A model generated the notes under the pieces. It saw only the letters and a list, made by a program, of their open reading frames with translations, was not told the origin of the DNA and searched no databases. A stretch of 24,778 nt of DNA from contig JBFGCA010000070.1 of the NCBI GenBank assembly GCA_041567315.1, positions 1 to 24,778 of the forward strand. Direction: 5' to 3'. Positions within the stretch are counted from its first letter, which is position 1; each line of letters opens with the position of its first letter. Shown here piece by piece: positions 24,494 to 24,778 of the stretch. The DNA is from JBFGCA01 sp041567315 (GTDB taxonomy: Bacteria; Acidobacteriota; Thermoanaerobaculia; Multivoradales; JAHEKO01). A program made the position numbers and the translations under genes.

Positions 24494-24778
24494 TCAGCGG
24501 TCGATCCGTTCGCGCAGCTCGTAGTGCGCCGAGCGGCGATCGAAGGCGGCCAGCACCCGCCGCGCGGCCGCCGGCACGTAGGCGCGCTCGTAGTCCTCGC
24601 CGGCGAACTCCCGGACGGCCTCCCAGGAGTCGAACCACATGAGCGTCACGAACTCGACCCGCCGCGATCCCACCGGCCGCCGCAGCAGCCGGATCCCCCG
24701 GTACCCCGCCACCCCTTTGGCCGCGATCCCCGGGAAGATCTCCTCCCGCAACAGCCGTTCGTAGGCGTCGGCGTTCTC
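24494..24778 (-). CDS. Antibiotic biosynthesis monooxygenase-like protein (partial)
   Basis: The reading frame runs off the right edge, so the N-terminus is missing. The visible 94 residues match the small dimeric alpha-beta-barrel (ABM) family: an EIFPGIAAKG helix and turn, a 'GYRGIRLLRRPVGSRRVEF' strand pair, VTLMWFDSWEAVREFAG, and 'AYVPAAARRVLAAFDRRSAHYEL' at the end. Members include cofactor-free monooxygenases and proteins of unknown role. The strand repeat and W-D-S helix are clear, but activity is not provable. It converges with the fatty acyl-AMP ligase gene. Confidence 0.8.
   Translation of the reverse strand, partial: ENADAYERLLREEIFPGIAAKGVAGYRGIRLLRRPVGSRRVEFVTLMWFDSWEAVREFAGEDYERAYVPAAARRVLAAFDRRSAHYELRERIDR

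Overview
This is a high-GC, gene-dense bacterial window with a Gram-negative cell plan: it encodes a FadL/OmpP1-type outer-membrane porin and a periplasmic membrane-fusion lipoprotein. An FHA-GAF sigma-54 activator, a DUF4388 protein, the TPR-like tail of what is probably a Ser/Thr kinase, and frequent GTG/TTG/CTG starts suggest Acidobacteriota (or less likely Myxococcota). That placement is inference; no marker gene is present. I saw no rRNA, tRNA, CRISPR or transposase.

Layout. (1) 1-2565: the end of a TPR-like protein on +. Then four minus-strand small genes: an AT-richer orphan (266-883) and a tandem family of small secreted cysteine proteins (1542-1919 and 1975-2301), of which a third copy (1068-1343) is frameshifted and has a replaced 5' end. 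(2) 2566-4476: sigma-54 activator on minus. (3) 4661-11254: a tightly coupled plus-strand operon of GNAT-like protein, OleC-type AMP-forming ligase, UbiA-family prenyltransferase and an ATP-grasp/phosphohistidine phosphotransferase. It converges on a minus-strand pair (11275-13741) of a dolichol/phytol-kinase-like membrane protein and a BtaA-like (DUF3419) SAM-dependent aminocarboxypropyltransferase. (4) 13826-16293: a DUF4388 signalling protein, a 75-aa membrane protein and a secreted metallo-beta-lactamase-fold enzyme. (5) 16308-21150: a minus-strand export operon of small membrane protein, HlyD-like lipoprotein, ABC ATPase, ABC-2 permease and FadL-like porin. (6) 21319-24469: a three-gene operon of condensation-domain acyltransferase, acyl carrier protein and fatty acyl-AMP ligase, converging on a partial monooxygenase-like gene at the right edge.

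How it may work together. Region 3 combines activation of a fatty acid, prenyl transfer, two different kinds of phosphoryl transfer and a betaine-lipid-type headgroup transferase, so it reads as an uncharacterised polar-lipid or isoprenoid-lipid pathway. Region 6 is a self-contained acyl activation, carriage and transfer module. Region 5 could export a hydrophobic product. These links are inferred from gene content and order. The strongest candidates for something undescribed are the region 3 locus, especially its rifampin-phosphotransferase-like enzyme beside a prenyltransferase and a lipid-kinase-like protein, and the decaying family of small secreted cysteine proteins.
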